Both the position numbers and the translations under genes were made by a program. The notes under the pieces are model-generated. The model had not been told where the DNA came from. It did not search any database and was given only the letters and a program-made list of their open reading frames with translations. DNA of 64,000 bases. Source: Rubrivivax sp. (GTDB lineage Bacteria > Pseudomonadota > Gammaproteobacteria > Burkholderiales > Burkholderiaceae_C). Below are positions 18,364 through 25,928 of this stretch, piece by piece. Position 1 is the first letter of the stretch. Each line of letters starts with the position of its first letter. The stretch spans positions 112,635 through 176,634 of the forward strand of contig SEFA01000001.1 in the NCBI GenBank assembly GCA_004210455.1. Direction: 5' to 3'.

Positions 18364-19211
18364 TGGATGTCCCTGAGAAGCAATGGCTGGCGCGGCTGCG
18401 CGCCGATTACCGGACTGAACGAGGACGCTGCGTCGTCAGCCACGAACATGAAGGGCCGTTGCGGCTGCTGAAGAGCCTCTATCCCGAAGGCGACGCGATC
18501 TGCCACAGCGTGCTGGTGCATCCGCCCAGCGGGCTGGTCGGCGGCGACACGCTGGACATCGGGGTGACGGTGGGCGAGGGCGCTCATGCGCTCGTCACCA
18601 CGCCGGGCGCGACGCGCTTCTATCGCAGTCCGACAGGCTCGCTGGCCACGCAGCGCGTGCATGCGGCGCTGGGCGATCGCGCCCGCCTGGAATGGCTGCC
18701 GCTCGAGGCCATCGCCTACCCCGGCTGCGAGGCGCTCAACGAGGCACGGTTCACGCTTGCACCGACGGCGGAGCTCCTCGCCTGGGACATCACCGCGCTC
18801 GGCCTGCCCGGCGCGGGGCAGCCGTTTGCCGCGGGACGCTTCCAGCAACACCTGGAGATCCCGGGCGTCTGGCTCGAACGCGGCCTGCTCGACGCCGGCG
18901 ACGCACTGCTGATGGACGGCGAGCTGGGCCTGGCGGGTCACCGCTGCCTCGGCACGCTGGTGTTCGCGGCCGGCGCCGCGATCGAACGGGGCCGCCGCGA
19001 GCAGGCCCTGGAGGCTGTTCGCGCATTGATCGACGCCGATCCGCTGCGCCTCACCGCCGGCGCCACCGCGGCCCAGGACGGTGTGCTGGTCGTGCGCGCG
19101 CTGGGACCGGTCGTCGAGCCGGTTTCGCTGCTGCTGCGCCGTTGCTGGGCGGCCTGGCGTCAGGTCTTGTGGGGGCTGGAGGGCACCGCGCCCCGCCTCT
19201 GGGCCATGTAG
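18360..19211 (+). CDS. ureD: Urease accessory protein UreD
   Basis: A 283-residue UreD/UreH-family protein, the chaperone that binds apo-urease and with UreF/UreG lets nickel enter the active site. Family segments are LLKSLYPEGD, HSVLVHPPSGLVGGDTL, TTPGATRFYRS and LEWLPLEAIAYPG. Two adjacent ATG codons (18360, 18363) are possible; the first overlaps the stop of the solute-binding protein (ATGA). The remaining urease genes seen (ureA, ureB, ureC) begin only at 61059. In most Burkholderiales ureD directly precedes ureA, so the separation is unusual. Confidence 0.93.
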   Translation: MMDVPEKQWLARLRADYRTERGRCVVSHEHEGPLRLLKSLYPEGDAICHSVLVHPPSGLVGGDTLDIGVTVGEGAHALVTTPGATRFYRSPTGSLATQRVHAALGDRARLEWLPLEAIAYPGCEALNEARFTLAPTAELLAWDITALGLPGAGQPFAAGRFQQHLEIPGVWLERGLLDAGDALLMDGELGLAGHRCLGTLVFAAGAAIERGRREQALEAVRALIDADPLRLTAGATAAQDGVLVVRALGPVVEPVSLLLRRCWAAWRQVLWGLEGTAPRLWAM

Positions 19212-19403
19212 TCCCAGCCGCAGCGGCCCGGCCCGGCCCGCCGCACCGGGCGATCCCGGGGCAAGTCACCGGCCCGCGCGCATCCCCCACTCTGGGGACG
19301 CCCGCCCATGTCGATGTGGCAACGATGTCTCAGAGTGGTAGCCGGCGCACCGGGCCAGCGCTTAGCATGGCCTCTCCACGTAGGTCTCCAGGGAGGTGAT
19401 CGC

Positions 19404-19808
19404 ATGGCTTCACGTACCGCTTCTTGCAGTTGCGGCCAATTGAAGATCGTGGTGCAGGGAGAGCCGCTGGGAACCGGCCTCTGCCATTGCCTGGCGTGCC
19501 AGCGTCGCACGGGCAGTGTCTTCGCGACGCTGGCAGCCTTTGCCGAGCCTTACGAGGTCGTCGGCATCGCCACCGAGTTCGTGCGCGCCGGCGATCAGGG
19601 CGCACGCTTCCGCTTCCACTTCTGCCCCGTCTGCGGCAGCAACGTCTTCCACACGGAGGAAGGCGTGGAGGGCTCCGTCGGCGTCGCGGTGGGCGGGTTC
19701 GGGGATCCCTCGTTCCCGCCACCCCAGGACTCGGTCTACACCTGCCGCATGCACCGATGGGTCCGGTTGCCGGAAGAGGTCAGAACCTATGACAAGGACC
19801 CGATGTAG
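19404..19808 (+). CDS. GFA-family (Mss4-like fold) zinc protein
   Basis: A 134-residue protein of the glutathione-dependent formaldehyde-activating enzyme (GFA/CENP-V) family. Zinc-binding cysteines are visible in CSCGQL, in CHCLACQ and in CPVCGSNVF. ATG 19404 follows a good Shine-Dalgarno (GGGAGG). Some relatives bind glutathione or act on S-hydroxymethylglutathione, but most have no proven activity, so the function is open. It stands alone after ureD, convergent with opgH. Confidence 0.85.
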   Translation: MASRTASCSCGQLKIVVQGEPLGTGLCHCLACQRRTGSVFATLAAFAEPYEVVGIATEFVRAGDQGARFRFHFCPVCGSNVFHTEEGVEGSVGVAVGGFGDPSFPPPQDSVYTCRMHRWVRLPEEVRTYDKDPM

Positions 19809-20020
19809 CGGGTGATCCGCCCAGCCCGAATTCACTGCGGAAGGCCTGGCGCGGGCACTCCACGATGCAGGAAGCCTCGCGTCCGCGAACCTCCCGCATC
19901 ATTCCGGCCCCACAGGATGCCGCTGACCGCGGGTGGGGACACCATCGGTGCCGGGCACCGCGCCTCCGCCATGACTCGTCGGCGGGGCGCCCGGACCGAT
20001 GGGGCGTTCTTCGTGTCCGA

Positions 20021-22198
20021 TCAGGCCGCCAGACGCAGGTCCGGGCGGACTTCGGTATGCGTGGCCGGTCGCAGCGGCTGCGCCAGGCGCAGCAGGTGAC
20101 CCGGCTCGCTCAGGAAGCGCATGCGGTCGGCGTTGCTCATCGCGTCGACGACGCCCGGCTGCGCCGTCAACTCGCCCAGGCGGCGGGCGCGCACCTCGGC
20201 GCGCTTGCCCAGGCCGACGTCGCGACGGCCCATCGCCTCGGCCGCCAGCGCGGTCAGGCGGCGGCTCGCCAGCAGGTCGGCGAAGCCGGGGAGACGACGC
20301 TCCTGACGGCCATAGGCCCAGGCGTTGCGCAGCACCGTCGGCGTGAGGCTCTCTTCCGGGATCACCAGCAGGCCGGCGCGGCGCATGCGCTCGCCCAGGC
20401 TGGAGCGGCTCGTGAACACCGTGATCGGCGCGGCCAGCAGCAGGGGCAGGGCGATCGGCGCGATCCAGATCAGCGTCGAGGGGCTCAGCGCGCCGATCAG
20501 CGCCGTGATCACCAGCGTCACCGCGCTGATGCGGCCGTAGGCGGCGAAGGCTTCGCGCCAGGACACATCCTCGGCGGCCCGCGGGGGCGACTTCCAGTCC
20601 AGCGAGATGCCGGTCAGCGCGACCACGCAGAAGATCGAGTGGGCGACCATCCGCAGCGGCGCCTGCAGCAGCGACATGCCGGCTTCGGTGGCGCAGGAGG
20701 CCACCAGCTTCAGCGAACCGCCGTACTGCGACTGCTCGCCGCGCAGGATCAGGGCGGCCACCGACAGCAGGCGCGGCAGCACCAGCATGCCGATCGTGCC
20801 CAGCCACAGCGCGGCCACGCCCGGCGCCAGCGAACCGTCTTCCAGGAAGGGCTGGAAGGCCTCGTTGCCGGCGACGTTCCAGAGCAGCACGCCCAGGCCG
20901 ACGTACAGCAGCCACAGCGGCGCGGCCAGGTAGGACAGCGCGCCCGTCACCAGCATCGCGCGGTGCACGCCGTGCAGGCCTGGCTCGGCGATCAGGCCGG
21001 CGTTCTGGATGTTGCCCTGGCACCAGCGGCGGTCGCGCTGCAGCTCGGCCAGCAGGTGCGGCGGCTGCTGTTCATACGAGCCCGGCAGGTCGGCCACCAG
21101 CCACACCTGATAACCGGCGCGGCGCATCAGCGCGGCCTCGACGAAGTCGTGGGACATGATGTCCTTGCCGCGCAGCGGGGCCAGGGCGCAATGCTTCATG
21201 AAGGGCTCGACGCGGATGATCGCGTTGTGGCCCCAGTAATGGGCCTCGCCCAGCTGCCAGAACTGCATGCCGGCGGCGAACAGGCGGCCGGTCACGCGGC
21301 TGGCGAACTGCTGCGCGCGGGCGTGCGGCGTGTCGTGGCCGCAGACCTGGTTGGCGGCCTGCAGGATGCCGGCGCGCGGATGCTTCTCCATCAGGCGCAC
21401 CAGGCCCAGCAGGCAGTCGCCGCTCATCACGCTGTCGGCGTCCAGCACCACCATGTAGCGGTAGTTGCGGCCCCAGCGGCGGCAGAAGTCGGCGACGTTG
21501 CCGGCCTTCTTCTTCACGCGGCGCTGGCGCCAGCGGTAGTGGATGCGGCCGCGGCCGGCGAACTGCGCGCGCAGCTCGGCCCAGGCGGCCAGCTCCTGCG
21601 TGCGGCACTCCGGATCGCTGGAGTCCGACAGGATGTAGACGTCGAACAGGCGCAGCGCGCCGGCCGCCGCGAGCGACTCGCAGCTGGCGCGCAGCCCGGC
21701 GAAGACGCTGGTCACGTCCTCATTGCAGATCGGCATGACGAGCGCGGTGCGCGCGTCGGCGCCGATCGGATCGTTGCCCGCATCGTTGATGCTGATGGCA
21801 TGCCTGTCACCGCGCAGCATCACCCAGAAGCCCATCACCGCGGTGACGCAGCCGGCGCTGACCCAGGCGAACAGCAGTGCGAACAGACCCAGGTGCACGC
21901 ATTGCAGCGCGAAGGCCCAGGGGTCCGAGGCCCACCCGCGATGCGTCTCCCAGAGCACGCCCGTGGCCAGCGCCGTGGCGCCGAGGATCGACAGCTTGAG
22001 CGCGTTGCGGCGGCTCTTGGCGGCGTTTTCCCAGGCCTGGGGCGGGTCGGCGTCGGGCAGCGATTCGACCGGCGGATGGCGTTGGCCCCAGGCGCGGGGC
22101 ACCATCGCGCCGCGCTTGATCGCCGGGGCGCTCGGACCGACCGGCCCGGGGGCGGCGGCGGCTTGGTGCACGGTGGCGGTGTGCGTGGATTCGATCAT
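20021..22198 (-). CDS. opgH: OpgH, glucans biosynthesis glucosyltransferase
   Basis: An inner-membrane GT2-family glucosyltransferase of 725 residues that makes the beta-1,2 backbone of osmoregulated periplasmic glucans from UDP-glucose. Visible motifs are MPICNED (first Asp region), VLDADSVMSGD (DxD), SHDFVEAA (base) and QRDRRWCQGN (QxxRW). Hydrophobic helices flank the catalytic domain on both sides. I chose ATG 22198 because AAGGAG lies 8 bases upstream and overlaps the opgG stop; a GTG five codons earlier precedes that ribosome-binding site. It is translated behind opgG. Confidence 0.95.
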   Translation of the reverse strand: MIESTHTATVHQAAAAPGPVGPSAPAIKRGAMVPRAWGQRHPPVESLPDADPPQAWENAAKSRRNALKLSILGATALATGVLWETHRGWASDPWAFALQCVHLGLFALLFAWVSAGCVTAVMGFWVMLRGDRHAISINDAGNDPIGADARTALVMPICNEDVTSVFAGLRASCESLAAAGALRLFDVYILSDSSDPECRTQELAAWAELRAQFAGRGRIHYRWRQRRVKKKAGNVADFCRRWGRNYRYMVVLDADSVMSGDCLLGLVRLMEKHPRAGILQAANQVCGHDTPHARAQQFASRVTGRLFAAGMQFWQLGEAHYWGHNAIIRVEPFMKHCALAPLRGKDIMSHDFVEAALMRRAGYQVWLVADLPGSYEQQPPHLLAELQRDRRWCQGNIQNAGLIAEPGLHGVHRAMLVTGALSYLAAPLWLLYVGLGVLLWNVAGNEAFQPFLEDGSLAPGVAALWLGTIGMLVLPRLLSVAALILRGEQSQYGGSLKLVASCATEAGMSLLQAPLRMVAHSIFCVVALTGISLDWKSPPRAAEDVSWREAFAAYGRISAVTLVITALIGALSPSTLIWIAPIALPLLLAAPITVFTSRSSLGERMRRAGLLVIPEESLTPTVLRNAWAYGRQERRLPGFADLLASRRLTALAAEAMGRRDVGLGKRAEVRARRLGELTAQPGVVDAMSNADRMRFLSEPGHLLRLAQPLRPATHTEVRPDLRLAA

Positions 22199-22209
22199 GT
22201 CGTGCTCCT

Positions 22210-23799
22210 TCACTGGGGAGGAAGAACCAGGCTCCAGGTCTCGGTGAGGACCTGTTGCCTCGTCTGGAGGAAGGCGCGCAGCTCGGTCGACTGACCGGGG
22301 CGGACCTGCTTGATGCGGACGGCCATGCGCCAGCCGCCGGTGACCGGGTTCGGGTAGGCGTTGACCTCGGTGACCTCGCCGTTGGCGTTGGTGCTCGCGA
22401 CGGCCTTGACCTCGGCGCCGGCCGGCAGCGCGGCCAGCGACGGGCCTTCGAAATCGACGATGAACTGCTGCTCGTTCTTGTCGAGCTTGGCGTAGCTGTA
22501 GCCGGTGCGCGACTGCACGGCCCAGGCGCCGGGCGGACGTTGCTGCTGCTCGCCCTGCAGGTGCAGGCGGTACGAGTAGTCCAGCGGCTGGCCGGGGGCC
22601 GGCTGCCTGGCGGGCACCCAGTAGGCGACGATGTTGTCGTGCGTCTCGTCGGGCGTGTGCAGCGACATCAGCTCCACGCGGCCCGGACCCCAGTCGCTGG
22701 TCGGCTCGACCCAGGCGGAGGGCCGCATCTCGTAGCGCGCCTCGGTGTCCTCATAGTTGGCGAACTTGCGGTCGCGCTGCATCAGGCCGAAGCCCTTCAC
22801 GCCGGGCAGCGTGAACGAGGTCGTCAGCGTGCCGTTCGGGTTGATCAGCGGACGCCAGATCCATTCGCCCGTCGAGCTCGCGACCATCAGGCCGTCGCTG
22901 TCGTGGACCTCGGGGCGGAAGTCGCCCTTCTGCGGCTGGTTCTCGCCGAACAGGTACATGCTGGTCAGCGGGGCCATCGCCAGCGTGGCGACCTGCGTGC
23001 GCATGAAGAGGCGCACGCGCGTCTCGACGACGGTCTCGGCGCCCGGCTTGATCACGAAGGTGTAGACGCCGCTGGCGCGTTGCGAGTCCAGCAGCGCGTG
23101 CACCGTCAGCGACTTGGCGCCGGCCGCGGGGCGCTCGATCCAGAACTCGGTGAAGCGCGGGAATTCCTCGCCCTTGCCGCCGACGGTGTCGATGGCCAGG
23201 CCGCGCGCCGACAGGCCGTAGTGCTGGTTGGCGCCGAGGACGCGGAAGTAGCTCGCGCCCAGGAAGACGGCCAGCTCGTCCTTGTACTTGTCGTTGTTGA
23301 GCGCGAAGTGCGCGCGGAACCCGGCGTAGCCGACGTCGCCCCACTTCTGCGGCGACAGCTGGCTGTTCTTGCCGTAGTCGAAGTCCTCGCGCTTGAAGGG
23401 GACAGGTCTTGCCTGGCCGCCGACGATCTCGTTGATGCGCACGGCCTGGGTCTGGTAGTGACCCAGGTGGAAGAACATCAGCTCGAAGGGCAGCTTCTCC
23501 TCGCGCCACAGCGCCTTGGCCGGCTTGAACCGGATGTCGCGCATCTGGTCGTAGTTGAGGTTCTTCAACTCGACCGGCAGGGTGTCCGGCGGCGCGACGT
23601 AGGGCTTGGCCGCGAGCGCCTTGGCGCGCTCGGCCACCTCGTCGAAGCCGAAGGCGTGCGCCGCGGCGGTGGTCGCCAGCAGCGCGGCGCCGACCGCGAG
23701 CCCGAGGAACGACCCCATCCACCGACGCTGGCCGGCCTGGAGGCGGGCACTGGCCGCCTGGATGAGGACCCGAGAGGAGGGGGTGTGAATATTTCTCAT
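22210..23799 (-). CDS. opgG: OpgG, periplasmic glucan biosynthesis protein
   Basis: An MdoG/OpgG-family periplasmic protein of 529 residues needed to make branched osmoregulated glucans together with OpgH. Family segments include YDQMRDIRFKP, ELMFFHLGHY, GASYFRVLGANQHYGLSARGLAIDT and ESYLF-like TSMYLFGENQ. The signal peptide hydrophobic core is GLAVGAALLATTAAAHA, preceded by an RRW stretch that could be read by Sec or Tat. Start choice is uncertain: ATG 23799 lies only about 3 bases after the predicted sigma-54 transcription start, implying a leaderless message, whereas ATG 23718 would leave an 84-base leader. The upstream gene is glrR. Confidence 0.93.
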   Translation of the reverse strand: MRNIHTPSSRVLIQAASARLQAGQRRWMGSFLGLAVGAALLATTAAAHAFGFDEVAERAKALAAKPYVAPPDTLPVELKNLNYDQMRDIRFKPAKALWREEKLPFELMFFHLGHYQTQAVRINEIVGGQARPVPFKREDFDYGKNSQLSPQKWGDVGYAGFRAHFALNNDKYKDELAVFLGASYFRVLGANQHYGLSARGLAIDTVGGKGEEFPRFTEFWIERPAAGAKSLTVHALLDSQRASGVYTFVIKPGAETVVETRVRLFMRTQVATLAMAPLTSMYLFGENQPQKGDFRPEVHDSDGLMVASSTGEWIWRPLINPNGTLTTSFTLPGVKGFGLMQRDRKFANYEDTEARYEMRPSAWVEPTSDWGPGRVELMSLHTPDETHDNIVAYWVPARQPAPGQPLDYSYRLHLQGEQQQRPPGAWAVQSRTGYSYAKLDKNEQQFIVDFEGPSLAALPAGAEVKAVASTNANGEVTEVNAYPNPVTGGWRMAVRIKQVRPGQSTELRAFLQTRQQVLTETWSLVLPPQ

Positions 23800-23837
23800 G
23801 TGACACACCTGATGCAAGGCCTGTGCCACATGAGAAA
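23792..23837. repeat. 11-bp inverted repeat framing the opgG core promoter and start codon
   Basis: TTTCTCATGTG (23792-23802) and CACATGAGAAA (23827-23837) are perfect inverted copies, 24 bases apart. The left arm holds the opgG start ATG on the minus strand, the right arm touches the -24 element. It could be an operator or fold into a stem. Confidence 0.6.
23813..23828 (-). promoter_or_regulatory. Sigma-54 -24/-12 promoter of opgGH
   Basis: On the minus strand the sequence reads TGGCAC, AGGCC, TTGCA, an exact fit to the sigma-54 consensus TGGCAC-N5-TTGCW. The predicted transcription start is near 23802. The neighbouring upstream gene encodes a GAFTGA-containing sigma-54 activator, and activator and IHF sites lie upstream. 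Confidence 0.8.
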
Positions 23838-23846
23838 CTTGTTTTA

Positions 23847-23859
23847 AATCAACAACTTA
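23847..23859 (+). promoter_or_regulatory. IHF-like site between activator sites and the sigma-54 promoter
   Basis: AATCAA-CAAC-TTA matches the IHF consensus WATCARNNNNTTR. Its place, between the upstream activator sites and the -24/-12 element, is where DNA bending is expected. A second, weaker match lies on the minus strand at 23930-23942 (AATCAA-CCAC-TTG). Confidence 0.5.
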
Positions 23860-23892
23860 CGTCGTTGGTGCGGTGCCGCACACGGAAATTTC

Positions 23893-23910
23893 TGTCGCCG
23901 GAGGGCGACG
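23893..23910. promoter_or_regulatory. Upstream activator site 2, GlrR-type (TGTC-N10-GACG)
   Basis: TGTCGC-CGGAGG-GCGACG, one mismatch from the perfect palindrome at 23958-23975. GlrR of enterobacteria is known to bind TGTC-N10-GACA. It lies about 75 bases upstream of the -24 element. Confidence 0.6.
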
Positions 23911-23957
23911 CGATTGCCGCCGGTTCTTCCAAGTGGTTGATTTGAAAGGGATTTTCT

Positions 23958-23975
23958 TGTCGCTATTCGGCGACA
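23958..23975. promoter_or_regulatory. Upstream activator site 1, GlrR-type (TGTC-N10-GACA)
   Basis: TGTCGC-TATTCG-GCGACA is a perfect inverted repeat that matches the known GlrR motif TGTC-N10-GACA. It overlaps the glrR stop codon and lies about 140 bases upstream of the -24 element; the two sites are 65 bases apart centre to centre. Confidence 0.65.
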
Positions 23976-25324
23976 GGCCCGTCGGCGCGGAACATCGAGG
24001 GGTCCAGGCCGTTGCGCTGCAGCAAGCGGTAGAACTCCGTCCGGTTGCGGTCGGCGAGCCGCGCGGCGTCGGCCACGTTGCCGTCGGTGAGCTTGAGCAG
24101 GCCCACCAGGTACTCGCGCTCGAAGCGCTGTCGCGCCTCGGCGTAAGGAAGTACTTCGATGCTGGGCGAGCGCAGCGCACGCTGCACCAGCGAGAGGGGG
24201 ATCAGCGGCGAGGTGGCCAGCGCGCTGACCTGCTCCACGACGTTGTGGAGCTGGCGCACGTTGCCCGGCCACGCGGCCATGGTGAGCGCCTTCAGCGCCT
24301 CGGGCGCGAAGCCGTTGAGCCGCTTGTCGTACTTGGTCGCGAGCTTCTGCAGGAAGTGTTGCGCGAGCAGCGGGATGTCCTCGCGGCGCTCGTCCAGCGT
24401 GGGCAGCGTCAGGCTGACGACGTTGAGGCGGTAGTAGAGGTCTTCGCGGAACTGGCCTTCGGCCAGCGCGGCTTCGAGGTCGCGGTGGGTCGCGGAGAGG
24501 ATGCGGACGTCGATGGGCACCGAGGCGCTGGCGCCGACCGGGCGCACCTGGTGCTCCTGCAGCACCCGCAGCAGCTTGACCTGCAGCGGCAGCGGCATGT
24601 CGCCGATCTCGTCGAGCAGCAGCGTGCCGCCGTCGGCGGCCTGGAACAGGCCGCGGTGATTGGCCAGCGCGCCGGTGAAGGCGCCCTTGACGTGGCCGAA
24701 GAGCTCGGACTCCAGCAGCGGTTCGGGGATCGCGCCGCAGTTGACGGCGACGAACGGCCGCTTGGCGCGCGGACTGGCGGCGTGGATGGCGCGGGCGAGC
24801 AATTCCTTGCCGCTGCCGCTCTCGCCGCGGATCAGCACCGGCGCCTGGGAGGCCGACACCAGCCGCGCCTCGGCCAGCACTTCGGCCATCACGTTGGAGC
24901 GGCTGACGATGGACTCGCGCCAGAGCTGGTCGGGGCTGTCGTCCTGGTGGACGGCGGTGAGGGTCAGGGCTTGCGCGATGGTGTCGAGCAGCGCGCGGCC
25001 GTCGAAGGGCTTGGTCAGGTAGGTGTAGACGCCCTGGGCGGTCGCGGCGACGGCGTCGGGGATGGTGCCGTGGGCGGTCAGCAGGATGACGGGCAGGGCG
25101 GGGTGGCGCTCGCGGATCGTGTTGAACAGCGCCAGGCCGTCCATGCCGGGGAGCTGCACGTCGCTGAGCACCAGCGCGGGCCGCTGCACGTCGAGCTTGG
25201 CGAGCGCGGCTTCGGCGCTGCCGACGGCGGTGACGTCGTAGCCGGCCGCTTCCAGCCGCATCTGCAGCAGCTTCAGGAGGTCGGCGTCGTCGTCGACGAT
25301 GAGGAGCTTCGCACCGCCGCTCAT
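23963..25324 (-). CDS. glrR: GlrR/QseF-type NtrC-family response regulator
   Basis: A 453-residue sigma-54-dependent activator. The receiver domain has acidic DDD at 11-13, the phospho-acceptor Asp55 (LVLSDVQLPG) and Lys in YLTKPF. The AAA+ domain has Walker A GESGSGKE and the sigma-54 contact loop GAFTGA at residues 214-219, with Walker B LLLDEIGD. The C-terminus carries a Fis-type helix-turn-helix (NVADAARLADRNRTEFYRLL). Order and type match the GlrK-QseG-GlrR (QseE-QseG-QseF) operon. In enterobacteria GlrR drives glmY; here the adjacent sigma-54 promoter with fitting sites points to opgGH as a target, which is inference. Confidence 0.9.
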   Translation of the reverse strand: MSGGAKLLIVDDDADLLKLLQMRLEAAGYDVTAVGSAEAALAKLDVQRPALVLSDVQLPGMDGLALFNTIRERHPALPVILLTAHGTIPDAVAATAQGVYTYLTKPFDGRALLDTIAQALTLTAVHQDDSPDQLWRESIVSRSNVMAEVLAEARLVSASQAPVLIRGESGSGKELLARAIHAASPRAKRPFVAVNCGAIPEPLLESELFGHVKGAFTGALANHRGLFQAADGGTLLLDEIGDMPLPLQVKLLRVLQEHQVRPVGASASVPIDVRILSATHRDLEAALAEGQFREDLYYRLNVVSLTLPTLDERREDIPLLAQHFLQKLATKYDKRLNGFAPEALKALTMAAWPGNVRQLHNVVEQVSALATSPLIPLSLVQRALRSPSIEVLPYAEARQRFEREYLVGLLKLTDGNVADAARLADRNRTEFYRLLQRNGLDPSMFRADGPVAE

Positions 25325-25346
25325 GCGCAGTCCTTGTCCGCTGCGC

Positions 25347-25928
25347 TCATGGCTTGTCCAACGCCGAGCGCGGGCCGCCCAGGCTGCGTTCGATCGCCTT
25401 CAGCGCCTCCAGCTTGCGGTTCGCGTCGTCCAGGCGGCGCTGCAGGTCGTCGCGGGCCAGGCGGGTCTTGTCGAGTTCGCCTTCCATGCGGCGCTGCTCG
25501 GCCACGCGGTCGACGAGGAACTGGGCCATCGGGCGCCATTCGTCCGCTTCGGGGCGGGCGTCGCGCAAGACCTGGTCGAGCAGCGTCTGGGCGCGGAAGG
25601 TCTCGCCGTTGGCATGGCTGAACATCAGCGCCAGCGCGAGCTGCACGGCGTTGCCGGGCGGCAGGGCGGCGTCGTCGCGCGGGGCGACTTCCTGCGCGAG
25701 CTCCAGCGGGCTCATCTGGCGCAGCCGGTCGTTGAGGTTGAGCACGATGCGCGCGACGTTGTCGGTCGGCGCGACGACGGGCACCTGCACCGGCACCTGC
25801 ACGCGGACTTCCTTGACGATGGTCCTGGGGGGCTGCTGCGCGCAGCCGCTGGCCAGCAGCGCGGCGATGACGGCGGTGCTCGTGGCGGTGGCGGCGGCGA
25901 ACGGGAAAGCTCGGGCGGCGGACGTCAT
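25347..25928 (-). CDS. qseG: QseG-like outer-membrane lipoprotein of the GlrK/GlrR system
   Basis: A 193-residue lipoprotein: signal peptide with lipobox LLASG-C at about Cys29, a Val/Gln/Pro stretch, then a helical domain containing NLNDRLRQMSPLELAQE and a predicted coiled coil at about 135-185. Position between kinase and regulator genes and the overall features match QseG, which in enterobacteria activates the GlrK kinase from the outer membrane. The start ATG overlaps the kinase stop (ATGA); the stop lies 22 bases before glrR. Confidence 0.78.
   Translation of the reverse strand: MTSAARAFPFAAATATSTAVIAALLASGCAQQPPRTIVKEVRVQVPVQVPVVAPTDNVARIVLNLNDRLRQMSPLELAQEVAPRDDAALPPGNAVQLALALMFSHANGETFRAQTLLDQVLRDARPEADEWRPMAQFLVDRVAEQRRMEGELDKTRLARDDLQRRLDDANRKLEALKAIERSLGGPRSALDKP

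Noticed and set aside
19940..20020. Terminator between the GFA gene and opgH
   Set aside because: A short CGGTGCC/GGCACCG repeat is present, but the loop is too tight and there is no T run in either direction.
19899..21023. 374-codon minus-strand frame within opgH
   Set aside because: It overlaps opgH in another frame and is Arg/Gly/Pro-rich without motifs.
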